This document shows, piece after piece, positions 1 to 16,729 of a DNA stretch of 64,000 nucleotides. Source of the DNA: Oxytricha trifallax. Its lineage: Eukaryota; Ciliophora; Spirotrichea; Sporadotrichida; Oxytrichidae. The position numbers and the translations under genes were made by a program. The notes under the pieces are model-generated. The model saw nothing but the letters and a program-made list of their open reading frames with translations. It did no database searches and was not told where the DNA came from. The stretch covers positions 1-64,000 of the forward strand of contig ARYC01017194.1 in assembly GCA_000711775.1 (NCBI GenBank). Reading direction: 5' to 3'. Every line of letters starts with the position of its first letter. Position 1 is the stretch's first letter.

Positions 1-838
1 AAGAGAGAGCTATGTATATCCCTGTATTAAATGCTGTTGATCTTAACAATTGTATAGAAAACTACTTGAATATAAACGTGCCTAGCAAGGCAAAACTTAT
101 AGTAGTTGACGAGTTTGCATACATAGTATATCCTTTCAGCTATCTCATTAAGAATGAACAGTATTAGAATGAGTTTGCTAACGAATATATCGTTCTTAGA
201 GAAGCTTAAAAAAGAGATTGCAAGAACTTGCTTAAGCTAGACGGTGTTATTTTAGGCTTTGGGTTCATTGCACTAAGGCTTAAGAAATATGAAATGACTT
301 TAAGAGACTATCTATATCAAAACAGATATCCGGATGACTTGAATGATATACTTTCAGATATGATTAAGGGTGTCTAGGAGTTCCATGAACTTGGATATGT
401 TCATAGAGATCTAAAGCCTGAAAATGTGATGCTCAACCTCTGTCCTTTAGAAGCTGTAGTTATCGATTTCAATAGAGCCTTAAGATAAGAGACTGTAACA
501 TTAGCAAAGGTCCTTGGGACACCAGGATACTTCCCAAACAGAGAGAAGTGAACAAATGGCTCTGTTTAGTGGGATGTATGGGCAGTTGCTGCTATCATAT
601 TAGAAAGTGACATGGAAAGCATGTCTTACTTTGGTACTAAGCATGAAAAACAATCAATAAGCTTAGCTTAGAAGCATATAAAGTAAGAAGATGTCTGCGA
701 AGAAATAAAAGCATAGTAGAGATGATAATCGTGAGAGCTCCTTCATATCCTAGATAATCCTTAGATGACATACTTGAGCCACTATAGAGAGCAAGATTCA
801 AAAGATACAACAAAGACAAGCAGATAAAATTTGTTTGA
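1..838 (+). pseudogene. TBE-1 57-kDa zinc-finger/kinase ORF, C-terminal part, decayed
   Basis: Aligns along its length with the TBE-5 copy (41030-42477). The kinase catalytic loop is present (VHRDLKPENVM, about 397-431), followed by IDFNRA and the GTPGYFP segment. Two lesions are visible: a TGG to TGA change at 549-551 (TBE-5 has TGG, Trp), and a 1-bp deletion near 707-710 that shifts frame before the normal TGA at 836-838. With TAA and TAG read as Gln, the rest is open. The product is therefore truncated. Confidence 0.88.
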
Positions 839-977
839 ATTAAATACTCTAATACTCAATAAATATTCATTAAATTCACATAAAAACTGCGTTTTCTCTA
901 CTAACCCCAATAAGACCCCAACTATACCCTACAAATCAAAGCACTTATAAACCTCACTAAGGGGTTTTGGGGTTTTG
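1..977 (+). mobile_element. TBE-1, telomere-bearing transposon, 3' part
   Basis: The element runs off the left edge. Its right terminus is the G4T4 telomere repeat at 961-977 (GGGGTTTTGGGGTTTTG), followed by ATT (978-980) as probable target duplication. The subterminal inverted-repeat sequence (about 897-977) matches the right ends of TBE-4 and TBE-5, so the three form one subfamily. Only the C-terminal half of the zinc-finger/kinase ORF is inside the window. Confidence 0.93.
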
Positions 978-1060
978 ATTTCTTTGATTATTATTTATAA
1001 TTAATAAGAATTTATATTTTAAAGAAATAGTAATTTTTATTTTTTTAACTAATATTTATT

Positions 1061-1232
1061 CTGGGACGTCCTGGTAATCCTGGGACGTCCTGATGATCCT
1101 GGGACGTCCTGATGATTTTGGGACGTCCTGATGCATCTGGGACGTCCTGGTGTCACCTGGGACGTCCTGGTGATCCTGGGACGTCCTGATATTCTTGGGA
1201 CGTCCTGATTTTCCTGGGACGTCCCGGTATCA
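1061..1232. repeat. 19-bp tandem repeat with palindromic GGGACGTCC core
   Basis: Nine consecutive units of about 19 bp (one of 20), consensus CTGGGACGTCCTGATGATC. Each carries the perfect palindrome GGACGTCC. Only the 3' half of the unit varies. It is strikingly GC-rich in AT-rich surroundings. It lies between TBE-1 and the next MDS, hence in DNA expected to be eliminated. No host gene is evident; the reverse-strand reading frame through it is only translated repeat. Confidence 0.95.
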
Positions 1233-1243
1233 ACACCCAATCA

Positions 1244-1501
1244 TATTTGTTATAGAAAAGAGAGGCAGATCTCAAAGACAAAGTTGAGAGATATGAGTTT
1301 ATCTATGATGATGGCCAAATTTAAAATTCTAACTAAGCTGCCTATTTTTAAAAGAGACAAGGAGTTTTGGAAGAACTAAACAAGTTCAATAATATGGAAT
1401 CACAAGTAGCATAGGTTTAGAGAAAAATACATAATGGGACTCCTCAAGACTTAAACATGAGAGAACAAAAGGATAAATCTGAATGGTCTTTTTCTGAATG
1501 A
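1244..1501 (+). CDS. 3'-terminal MDS of an unidentified gene
   Basis: Reads about 85 codons to TGA at 1499-1501 with typical coding composition (pieces: EADLKDKVERYEFIYDDGQ, GVLEELNKFNNMESQ, ending KDKSEWSFSE). Charged and probably helical, no recognised domain. The 5' boundary is uncertain; upstream MDSs must lie left of TBE-1 or elsewhere. TAA/TAG are used as Gln several times. Not recognised. Confidence 0.6.
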
Positions 1502-1616
1502 ATAGCTTTTATTATAATTAACTTAAGATTTATTAGTTATAATTATGCATTGAATATTAGCTTTTTCTCATTAAATAAATTAATAAATTAAACTTTAATT
1601 AAATTACTTTGGTAAA

Positions 1617-3298
1617 ATGGGATCAAAAAGCTCTCGTCACTTTATACCTCACAAATAAATGGTAAATACTGAGACTCTCTTTTTTTAAATATTAAATAAA
1701 TTTCTCAATATATTTTTAGAAAGAGTTAATGAGATTGTAATCTCTAATTGAGAATGGTAATACAGTTGAAGAATTTGAATAAATTTTAAGAGATAAAAAC
1801 ATACAGAGTTACAGATTTACTAATGTAAGTAAAAACCATGCGAAAGTGAATTTCTCATGGCTTAGGGGAAAATTAAATTTCAATATATATCATTAAGAAA
1901 GTCAAATTTAAACTAAAATTGAATCTTTACATATAGTTGCAATTGAATTACATGGCTTATGCAGTCTAAGTTTAAAATAGAGATTTTATAATTTATGCTT
2001 TAACATAAGCTTAGCTTGTTGATGAATTGATTTACGTAAGTTACTTCAGTTAAATAAGCGTTAAAACTGATTGAGGTTTTCGCTAAAAATACTGCTTAAC
2101 TTTTACACTAATTAATAATCAACTATAGAAAATTAATGGAATGACAAGTCCCAGCAAGAAAATCTTATCGCAAAGTTTTCCTGTTTAATAAGAGACGAGA
2201 GTTAAAATTAACTCCAATGAAGAAGTAAGTTACTTATTGACAAATTCTTTGTATAATTTAACTGAGTAAAAAACATTAAATTAACTTTAATGTATAGACT
2301 CTTGAGATGATAGAAGCGTTGAGCCAAAAAGATAAGTCACATCTCTGTTAATTTATATCTTTTTTTTTTAAGTTTGGGAATACAATCTTGCACACAGCAG
2401 CAATGATAACAGATTAAACTATAGTTGAAATCCTAATTCAATCCACTCCACTTTCCAAACTAGATCTTAACTCAACTAATTTGAAGGGTCACATGCCATT
2501 CTAATAAGCAATATTCTATGACAATTATGATATAGCAGCTAATATGATACCATTATAGTATTAGAAAGATCATCCATCCTTTTATATGTAAATACAGTAG
2601 AAATAGAAAAATAGTGGGAACTAAGATGATAGAGAGCTAAAGTTTAAAAAGCGGACTGACTTGTTTGAAAGAGATAGTAATTAAAGTAATTGGAATTCAA
2701 TCGATCAAGAAATTCAAGATGAAGAATTACAGTATAGTAAAAGTCATTTTCAATCTTGAAATGTCTTAATTTTAATTTATAATTGAAGTCTAATGACTGG
2801 GATTAACCAATCAAGATAAGAAACCTAAATCCAAAGGAAATGAACTTAAATAACACAAACAGGTTTAAACCTCATTAAACCCCAATTAATCCAAATGAAA
2901 TATCAGAGCTAGATTAAGTCGTAGTATAAATGTTAGCTAAAGATGGAAATTTTGACAGAAAAAGCGTTGTAGAAAAGTATTCAAAGTTCAAAAATGCAGT
3001 AATTTATCATCAAAATATATCAAATGTGCTTTCTGAGGGGGTTTGCGCTTCTCGATTGGACATGACTGCTGAAAATGTTATGTCATTTTAAAATTCCCCA
3101 ACAAATAATAAAAATAGCAAACAAATGCGAAAAGAGTAATCTAAAGAGGTAAGCTTAATGGGAGCCGCTAGTAAAAGTTTTTATAATTTATCTATGAATA
3201 ACGATGTAAATTATGAGTAAACTGTAGATAAAATTTTATAAAACAGAAATTACATGGAGAATAAAACACCCGATAATAAATTTATTTTAAAAGTTTGA
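1617..3298 (+). CDS. ankyrin-repeat-like protein
   Basis: ATG at 1617 (MGSKSSRHFIPHKQM), then an intron 1662-1719 (58 bp) and exon 1720-1824. The next stretch 1825-2128 begins GTAAGT and ends TATAG and is best read as an intron, perhaps with an IES inside. Exon 2129-2224 is followed by intron 2225-2297. Two IESs (2338-2373, 2757-2791) interrupt the rest. The assembled frame contains an ankyrin-type unit (DKFGNTILHTAAM, then VEILIQ and NLKGHMPFQQAIFY) and a long polar Q/N-rich tail ending at TGA 3296-3298. Ankyrin units bind proteins; no specific partner is suggested. The 304-bp intron is the weakest part of the model: it is also TGA-free for about 60 codons. Confidence 0.7.
2338..2373 (+). 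other. IES, pointer TAAGT
   Basis: TAAGT at 2333-2337 and 2369-2373 flanks a T-rich insert. Removal joins QKDK to FGNTILH in frame. Confidence 0.8.
2757..2791 (+). other. IES, pointer TCT
   Basis: TCT at 2754-2756 and 2789-2791. The 35-bp insert brings an in-frame TGA; removal joins SHFQS to NDWDQP. Confidence 0.8.
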
Positions 3299-3452
3299 TT
3301 GATTTCATAAGATTTAATATACTTAATTTATTATATAAACTTTGGCTAATTATTCTTTTAATTAACAAAGTTATCTCATTAATAAAAACATAATTTATTA
3401 AGATAATCAAAATAAAACAACAACTAATTACATAATCTTTTCTAATTCTTGA

Positions 3453-5070
3453 TCACTCTACTTCCATATCTTGAATACTTTCAATTTGATCATAGTAATC
3501 CATCTCATTAAACAAGAAATCTGGACTCATCTTCCAAACTTGCATTTAATAGTTAGTACTGCAGCTGACAATGAAATGTTCCTCATCTTGGTGAGGACTC
3601 CAGCAGATATCCTCTATATTATCTTTTTAGTGCATTTCATGAGGGAAGAGAAGCTCAGGAGGACCGTCTTCGTAGTCGTGTCTGGCTTACTCTTCTCCAG
3701 TTTTTGAATTTCATTTATAATTGAAGATAACATAGAGTAAAACCTTTAAATTTTAATTATGAATGATCCCAGAGGAATACTTTGCCATCAGAACTTGAAG
3801 AGATGAATAAATCTTCGCTATGAGGACTCCACTCGATTTGATTGACTTAATCCTTATGGAAGTTAAGGTCATTTATGAAGTATTTTGGCATTCTTAAATC
3901 CCAAACATGTAGAGCTCCAGTCTTCTCTCCTCCTGTTGCAAACAAGAAATCATTATGCTGATTAAAGCTAATCACAAATAAGTCATCTTCTGAAGCTTTG
4001 TAACAATGAGTGAATTGATTGGGAGTTCTCATATCCCATAATTTGTAGTGGCCATCATCTGCTGCGGTTCCAAATAAGTGAGGGTTGATATTTGAGAATT
4101 TAATATCGTTGATAGTATCTTCATGAGCTTACTGAATTTTTAAGAGTTAATTTCCCTCCTTCTGCTCTTCAACATTCCAAATGCAAATTGTGGTTCCAGT
4201 AGCCGCAGCCAAAACACCTCTTTGATTAGGATTCCAAGACATACCAAAACCCTCATCCTCTAAGCCTGAAAGTACAGTGAAATCAGTTTAGACTTTATTT
4301 TCTGAGGTTCTATCATGATGATAGATGATTTTATTATTAAAAGTGTAGTCCAATAAATACTAAATAATAATTTACAATATATTAGATGTAAATGTCTCCA
4401 GTGTTTCCAAGTGAAGCAATAACATGCCAATCTTGCTTCATAGCTCTAGTCTTGTTTACCTCTCCTTAATGATTGAATTCCTTCACAATTTTCAGTTTGG
4501 AATGATCATTAGAGAGTTTAGTGTAGTCAATGACTGATTTCTAGTTTTTCTATATCTTTGGTACTCTCATCTCAGCTAATCTTATGCATTTTAAGATAAA
4601 ATTCATTAGATAATACAATTTAAGTTAGATTTTGTGAAAGTTTATGTAGATTGAATCATTACCAAACATATCTCCATGATCTTCATTGTAATGAGTGCCA
4701 AGTAGAAAACTCTATATGTTGAATTGCGGATTTTCTGGGTCCTCTCTTTTGCATGGCAGCCACTGCACTGAATGGGAAGTGCTTGAAAGTGTGTTTTAGA
4801 TAAAACACTCATATGTCACTTTGATGTTTTATCTAATTCTTTTTTTATAATAATTTCAAACTTATTGAGAAAATCTGATAAATTGAATTCTTAACAGTAA
4901 GAAGAATTTAAAAATCTTTTTGTAATTATAATATTGATGTTCTCCATAAGTTCAAATTCATCAAGTTCTTCTTCATCGTTTTCTTGAGAATCTCCCATGC
5001 CAGCAATACCACCCCCAAGTAGATTTTAAATTGCGTCTGAGCCTCCAAATTGCTTAAATAAATCTTCCAT
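3453..5070 (-). CDS. RBBP4/MSI1/Caf1-p55-like WD40 histone-binding protein
   Basis: Seven-bladed WD40 protein of the RBBP4/MSI1 family, which binds histone H3-H4 in CAF-1, deacetylase and PRC2 complexes. Start is ATG at 5070; acidic N-terminus (MEDLFKQFGG, ENDEEELDEFE). Family landmarks in order: VQWLPCK with FLLGTHYNED; KEFNHQGEVNKTRAM; FGMSWNPNQRGVLAAAT; LFGTAADDGHYKLWDMRT; LHVWDLR; VNQIEWSPHSEDLFISSSSD; and the diagnostic C-terminus GEEQ, EDGPPELLF, MQVWKMS. It ends ESIQDMEVE at TGA 3453-3455. At least two IESs lie inside (3710-3764, 4360-4381). The N-terminal 100 codons change frame near 4830-4860, where an unresolved IES or intron must lie; another insert (about 4580-4670) is in frame. 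Close to full family length. Confidence 0.9.
3710..3764 (-). other. IES, pointer ATTCA (TGAAT on + strand)
   Basis: TGAAT at 3705-3709 and 3760-3764. Removing 55 bp joins WDHS to KTGEEQ, matching the family spacing (WDLSKIGEEQ in RBBP4). Confidence 0.88.
4360..4381 (-). other. probable 22-bp IES, pointer TAT
   Basis: ATA at 4357-4359 and 4379-4381. Removal restores frame between GDIYIQ and LLDYTF, at the place where RBBP4 has VLVFDYT. Confidence 0.6.
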
Positions 5071-5268
5071 TTTGTAAATTAAATATGCAATATTTGTATA
5101 ATTTTGTATATTTCCCGGACTATTTAAAAATAAAATTTGTGCGAAATGGAGTTAAATTTATCTTAATAAAAAGGTATTTAGTATTTGCTCTACTGATATA
5201 TTATTATAAAAAATCTTGATTAACTTCTAAGTAGTATTAAGTTTGAAATTTATAAAGAGAGTCAAAAG

Positions 5269-10657
<5,389 letters not shown>

Positions 10658-10833
10658 GAGAAAAACTTGGTAGAATATTAACCAGAAGAAGTAAAAGTAC
10701 TTATAATTCATTTACCAAAACAATAATTTCCTTAAAAGATTTAATTAATTCATTTCTTAAGCATAAGTTATTAGAAAAGTTTATATAAATTATTATATTT
10801 AGAAATTACTTAAGAGTCTCATTCATTTTAATA

Positions 10834-12419
10834 TCAGATTATATATGGAAACTGAATATTATTAACAGATTGAATATTTCTATAGTAGTTAAAATCTAAA
10901 TATCCAATTGATTTCCTTCCATTTTGTGAATTACTTACATTTCCTTATGCTTATGCAGCTTCATTATATAATTCCTGTAGCTGCTATATTTGTTCTTAAT
11001 ACTGCGAAATTAAATCGTCTGGATAAAAAAGTTTTTCCTGAATTTCTTCTTTTGAAAGTTGATTAGCAGGTACCTCCCTTGATATTGCTTTATCAATAGC
11101 GATGTCAAAATCAAGTTGATTTTGGGTTTTTAAAAGAGTTTTGTCCATTAGCTAATCAATTTTAATCAAACCTCCATTCCTGTTATCAAAAGTAGGTTAA
11201 TGGTGCTAAATATCTAACTAAACCATCTGGTTTTAGGAATTGTCATAAGTGTGAATGAAAGGCACATTTGCAGTGAAATTTTGTTAAGATTGATTACTAT
11301 CATGTAATTGATTCGGGTTTTAACTATATTTCTTATCTTGGTAATCTTGAAAGATAGGTAGCTAATTGTATATGTTATTTGAGGCGCTCTGCTCATCGTA
11401 AATTAGTCCATCGTCTTCATGCTCTCCTTCAGATTAAAGAATATCCTCACCCTGAGTTTATCTCAAGTATTTCCCCTTCGTTCGCTTTTTAATTTCTGAG
11501 AACACTTTGGAAACAGTATTACTGGTTTCATCATTTTTACCTTGACTCTATATTTGAGGAGGTGGCTTGTATTAATTGTATTGTTGCTAGAATAATCTCT
11601 ATTAAGAAGCTAAGAATTACTCATCTTTAAGTACTTTTTAAGGGTCTAAACCCAAGTTAAAGGATTATGCGATCAGTGCTTGATTTTGTAAAGGGTCTTA
11701 GAGTATAACGTTGAATTACTATTCTCAAAATCCTAAAACTATTATAAGTTGAATTAAAAATTATTACTTATAAATGCTAAATATGTTTTTCTAATCTTAC
11801 AATTAAAAAAAAAGAAAATTGATTAAGAATTAGGTTTATGATTATTTTTATTCTTCTTCTTTAAATCCATTATTCAAGTTTAATCCAATCTATTAATTCT
11901 GGTACTAATGTGCAAATCCAACATTAAGCTAGGGATACAAAGCTGATTAAGTTTATTACGGTACTCCCATTTGATAAGGGCCATTATTGCTCATTAAACC
12001 TGGATTTCCCATTAAAGAATTTGTAGGATTTAAGTAAGCATTTTGATTACTAGTATGATTTAAAGCTGCTCCACTTAAGTTAACTTATCCTATTACTGAA
12101 TCCGAAGCCCTACCAGGTTAGACTGTCTTGAGTAAGTCTGTGTTGTAGCCATGTGAGTTTCTCATATGTGAATATTGCTAACTTTTCTATTTGAATGTCT
12201 TATCGCATTCCGGCACCAAGCAACAGAATGGCTTATCACCCGTGTGCACTCTGATGTGATTATCCATAGCATGCTGAGATTGGCAACGTCTTTAGCAGTG
12301 AGGGCATTCGAATTTGCCCTTGCCATTTAATGATCTCTTACGACTTATTTGGGGTTTTAAAAAAGCTGGAGTTCCATAAGTTTGCGGCGGTTAAATTGGA
12401 GGGAAGTAAGGTTACATCG
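10834..12419 (-). CDS. C2H2 zinc-finger protein with long Q-rich tail
   Basis: ATG at 12419 (MQPYFPPIQPPQTYG). Two tandem zinc fingers follow a basic patch: CPHC, 12 residues, then HIRVH (linker TGDKPF), and CLVPEC, 12 residues, then HMRNSH. Such fingers bind nucleic acid, so a nuclear role is likely. The remainder, about 400 residues, is rich in Q, N, S and P, with an acidic patch ([13 protein letters not shown]) and a C-terminal helical segment ([20 protein letters not shown]), ending at TGA 10834-10836. One IES (11719-11805) separates the finger half from the tail and contains the only in-frame TGA. Target genes cannot be inferred. Confidence 0.87.
11719..11805 (-). other. IES, pointer TAATT (AATTA on + strand)
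   Basis: AATTA at 11714-11718 and 11801-11805. Removing 87 bp joins the N-terminal frame to QFNVILQDPLQ and deletes a TGA. Confidence 0.78.
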
Positions 12420-12628
12420 TAATATACTTATTTTTTTCTGTATAATTTATTGAGAAATTAATAAATCTCTAAAGGATTAATTTTATGCTAATAATTATTT
12501 TATGATATTCTTGAATTTTATTAATTCACAAATTTAAAGAAAAATTCAGCAGATCTATTAATTAGAATTGTAATTAAAACATATATGCTTAAAATTTAAT
12601 TTATTTAAATTTTTGAATTATTTTTCAC
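12420..12628. other. AT-rich stretch upstream of the zinc-finger gene
   Basis: No gene recognised. Probably the 5' untranscribed part of the zinc-finger gene; no promoter motif could be assigned. Confidence 0.5.
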
Positions 12629-13170
12629 CCGAGCCCCCTCAACCTTCATATAAATAATATTTTTTTTCTTTAATTTTTTTTGCTACAAGGATCTATTGCA
12701 TATAATGATTTATTTTTTATAAGATTCAATCGTACTTCAACCGTATTGTGTACATGCTCTCATAGGAAAATATTAAAAAATAAAAACAATCTTTAATTTT
12801 ATAAATTATTGTAAATATTTTTTGATAAGAAATTTCTATGGAACATTCATACTATTGTACTTCAATTAGGCTAACAAAATATTCTAAGTAATTATATCTT
12901 CCAGTTAAATAAGGAATATTTTGTTAACCTATTTAGAAGTACAATAGTATGAATGTTCCATAGAAATTTCTTATCAAAAAATATTTACAATAATTTATAA
13001 AATTAAAGATTGTTTTTATTTTTTAATATTTTCCTATGAGAGCATGTACACAATACGGTTGAAGTACGATTGAATCTTATAAAAAATAAATCATTATATG
13101 CAATAGATCCTTGTAGGAAAAAAATTTAAAAAAAAAAAATATTATTTATATGAAGGTTGAGGGGGCTCGG
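12629..13170. repeat. foldback element 1 (long perfect inverted repeat)
   Basis: Two arms of about 255 bp, nearly identical as reverse complements, flank a spacer of about 27 bp (about 12886-12912). Outer ends are CCGAGCCCCCTCAACC and its complement. There is no ORF. It could fold into a very long hairpin, like a foldback or MITE-type element. It lies 51 bp left of TBE-2. Confidence 0.93.
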
Positions 13171-13381
13171 AGCTAACAAATTATAATATATTAATTAGTT
13201 AATTTTAACTAATTCAAGAATCAAAACAAAAAACCCTTTCAATAGCTTGATTGAGTTTTTTATCGATAAAAGTAGACTATTAGTGCATACCATTTTAGGG
13301 TTTTAATAGGGTTTATGTAGGGGTTTAATGTATAAATATTAGTAATTTAATTGAGTATAACAAGCGAGTTTTTAAGATATT

Positions 13382-15388
13382 TCACACAAACATTAGCTTA
13401 AAGTCATGTGGCAGTTCTCTGAATTTTATCTTTCTATGTTGGTGTTTGATTGTTTCTATTGTTAATTAAATCTCTTAGCTCTCTTAGCTTGGCTTGATAG
13501 TAGTAGAGTTTGCAAGATCTCTGAGACCTCCATATATTTTATTTTTATCGAGATATTGCTGATTCTTTATTTAGAATCTATCTCACCCTTGCAGCTAAAG
13601 TAATCGTTTCTTGGCATGTCGCTCTCTATTATTATTACTGCTAGAGCCCAGATATCCCATTAAGTGTCTCCATCTCTCCAATCCTCTCTCTCTGGAAATA
13701 TTCAGGAGTGCCGTATACATTTCCTTATGCAGAGGCTTGCACTCTTTGTGCTCTGTTGAAGTCAATAATGTAAACTCTAAGAGGCTGAAAGTTCATCATG
13801 ATGTTCTCTGGCTTTAAGTCTCTATGGAACATAACCTAGTTTGTGAAGCTCTTCAATCCCCTCAACTATCTGCTATACTATTTAGCTTATTTATCTCTGA
13901 CATCTATTTAGCTAAAATATGAGATTTTTGGTAAAATAATTGATTAATCAACTTTACACATGTTTTATTATAAATATTAAAATAAATATATAAATCTAGG
14001 TACTCTAACGCATAATTTATAGTGTAAACCTGTTTTGCGGTAGAGTACCTTAATTATAATAATTAAATTAAAAAAATAAAAATAAATATTGCATTACTTT
14101 TTATAGAAAATGCATTTCATTAATCTGTAATATGTAATAAAATTATTAAATTAATTATTTAAAATAAGAAAGTTTGAAATCTTAAAATCATGTTGCCCAA
14201 GAAAGTAACAATATAGCAATTTTAATTTTAAATTATATAGTTTTATTATTGCATGCATTTCTATAAAAAGTAATGCAATATTTATTTTTATTTTTTTAAT
14301 TTAATTATTATAATTAAGTTACTCTACCGCAAAACAGGTTTACACTATAAAATATGCGGTAGAGTACCTAGATTTATATATTTATTTTAATATTTATAAT
14401 AAAACATGTGTAAAGTTGATTAATCAATTATTTTACGCAATAAATCTCTATATTTAGCTAAATTGTCAGATAAGAATTCTCTGTAAGTCATTTCAAGTAA
14501 TGGAAGCCTGAAGGCTATATGATCTTTACCAAGTAAAATACCATCAAGCTAGATGATATGCCTGCACTCATTTAACTTTGCCTTTTAAAGAGCATAATAC
14601 TCATTTGGAAATTCCATTTGGAACTTGTCATCAGCAAGGAAGTAATTGAATGGATATATCTTGTAAGCATATAAGTCATCAGTAATGACTCTCTTCTCTA
14701 TTTTATCTTCAAGAGTGAGGTCGCTTTCTAGGCAAGAATCTAAGTCAATAATTTTTAATTTGGGAATCTTCATTGCCCTATTTTAACCATGTTTTTATTC
14801 ATCTCAGAGACTGGAAAGTTCTTGACTGCTTTCTTCATTTTAACTAACTTCTAGACTTCAACTCTAAGAGACTCCTTGAGTTTCTTGATCTTCTCTTTTA
14901 GAGGAATCTATTTCCTGTAGGTTCATGAATATAGAAAAAACTTAGATTATGCTTTTTCTCTAAGTGCAATTTGAGGTCTCTTGTATGAGAATATGGCTTC
15001 TCACAGAACTCACGGACATACTTCCCATCTTTCTTTTAATGCTTGAGATATAATCTTAGCATATTGTTGTGTATCTATCTCAAGTGTCTCTTATAAGTTG
15101 ACTTGTAAGGGAAAACTTTATTGCATTCATTGCATTAATAGACAACTTTGGCTGGTATTTATTAATGCTATATGGAGGTATTTTTTTTTTAAACCCCTCC
15201 TCAATTTGCACAGCTTCTATGATAACTTCATACTTAACTAATATTTGAATTTCAAAGCTAGACTGGTCAAAGTTGTCATAAGCAAGGTCCCACTGAGTTC
15301 AAGCGTCTCTGGTCTCTACTTTTCTTTGTTGCTGGAATGATGATTTTTATTGACTTTACCCAAGTAATGCTGTTCTGGTTTGCTGATA
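13382..15388 (-). pseudogene. TBE-2 57-kDa zinc-finger/kinase ORF, interrupted
   Basis: Reverse-strand remnant. Zinc-finger region about 14950-15250, kinase N-lobe about 14470-14770 (MKIPKLKIIDLDSCLESD), kinase C-lobe about 13600-13880 (ELHKLGYV, IDFNRAQRVQ, GTPEYF, DIWALA). The HRD motif is damaged (PQRLKA instead of HRDLKP). A 534-bp foldback separates the lobes. The initiator ATG is not evident; end TGA at 13382-13384. The upper boundary is approximate. Confidence 0.8.
13917..14450. repeat. foldback element 2 inserted in TBE-2, with 12-bp target duplication
   Basis: Inverted-repeat element bounded by direct repeats TATTTAGCTAAA (13905-13916 and 14451-14462). Outer ends read ATATGAGATTT and AAATCTCTAT. 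Each arm holds its own sub-palindrome starting GGTACTCTA and ending TAGAGTACC, so each arm could form a side hairpin. No ORF. Confidence 0.9.
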
Positions 15389-15938
15389 TATTTTATTATA
15401 ATAATGATCTAATATATCTAGATAAACTATAATAGTCAAGTATAAGACACTCTGGTAAATTCTTTGCTGAGAGGTAAGAAAAATTAAATAGCTATAGAAG
15501 ACTGTAAGTTGACATATTTTATGAAAAATTTATACGCTTTAGTAAATTAAAATACTCCTAATGAAGTTTTGCTTCTCTAGGAGATCCTCCAAATCAAGTT
15601 TGAACTTAATTTGGAGGTAAAATTTGTAAGCATTTTCAAATTTAATCTGATCTTAATTGAGTTTTAAACTTAAAATATAACTCCTAATAAAGTTTGGACA
15701 TAATTTGGAGGACCTCCTAAAATAATTAAACGTTATTAGGAGCAATTTGATGGAGATAGATTGATAAAAATGGAAATCTATCTGTGAAACTTGGATCAAG
15801 TTTTTCAATGCTTCTCTTCATATCTTTTCAAGGTTGACCTTCAGTAGGTTCTCTATATTTATTAGTAATATTTTAATAAACTTAGAATGGATATCCATAA
15901 TTTTAAATTTCATTACATTTCTAGAAAGAGGAAGCAAG

Positions 15939-16723
15939 ATGGAGTCTATGATGCAATGAAGAATTTAATCTCAAGATTTAATAGAAAAATATCGAATTAA
16001 AGAGGACCTCTATAGATATTTTGGTATAGCAAGGTAAATTCTTAACTAAAATTAATATTCTCATGATAGTTGGATTGATTGTTCTTGCCAACCCAGAAAG
16101 GAACTTAAATCTTGGTTTTAAAAGCTTTGCTAAGCAAAGATAAAAAAGCATTTAAGACTAATGAAATAAAGAGGATAAAGATTCCTAACTACCCAGAAAT
16201 ATCAGTAAAAAATTTCAATAATGATGCTATGAGTGAACCCGATGTTGCTCTCTACAATCCATCAAAGCTGCAACTCTCTAATAAGTTGCCAGAGAGAAAC
16301 ATCTTTGATGTCCTTGGAATTTTGAAACCTGAGTACTTATATGAAGTTATTTCAGAAGCTCACAAGAAACGCTATAGCATCTCTCCTGAAGAAAAAGAGA
16401 AGCATGGAATTAAAATCAGTGAGACCTGGCTCTAGGAACTGCAGAAGCATCCATTAATCTCAAGTAAGCTTACCCTTCTAACTTTATAGAAAAACCTGGC
16501 ACTGCTATATACTTGATGAAAGAGCGCAGCAAATTAAACAAAGAGAGAAAGTCTCAAGTAAACCATGAATTGAGTTTGAGACTCTTCAAAGATTTCTAAA
16601 AGCCAGACGAGATGAACAGATGCAGAAGCTGGCACTTAGAGAAGAAACATAAGCCCAAGCAAGCCTTGAGAGGAGGAAAAGAAAGAAAAGCCAAATCCCT
16701 TTAAGGGCAAATTTAATATGTGA
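15939..16723 (+). pseudogene. TBE-2 22-kDa ORF, frameshifted
   Basis: Same gene as 39680-40470 of TBE-5. Contains the family core IPNYPEISV, HKKRYSISPEEKEK and KPNPFKGKFNM before TGA 16721-16723. Single-base deletions near the start (after MESMM) and near 16115 break the frame. Function of the 22-kDa protein is not known to me. Confidence 0.82.
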
Positions 16724-16729
16724 ACTTAT

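Noticed and set aside
961-977. True chromosome end (telomere)
   Set aside because: The telomeric repeats are only 17 bp, occur at transposon ends and are flanked by 3-bp duplications within continuous sequence.
1061-1232. CRISPR-like array
   Set aside because: Units are contiguous with no unique spacers, the organism is a eukaryote and there are no cas genes.
1049-1240. 63-codon reverse ORF of repeating GRPRITRTSQ-type sequence
   Set aside because: Only translated minisatellite; no start context or conservation.
1825-2128. Extra coding exon (VSKNHAKVNF) in the ankyrin gene
   Set aside because: Open only because TGA is rare in AT-rich DNA; GTAAGT and TATAG ends, with matching phase of the flanking exons, favour an intron.
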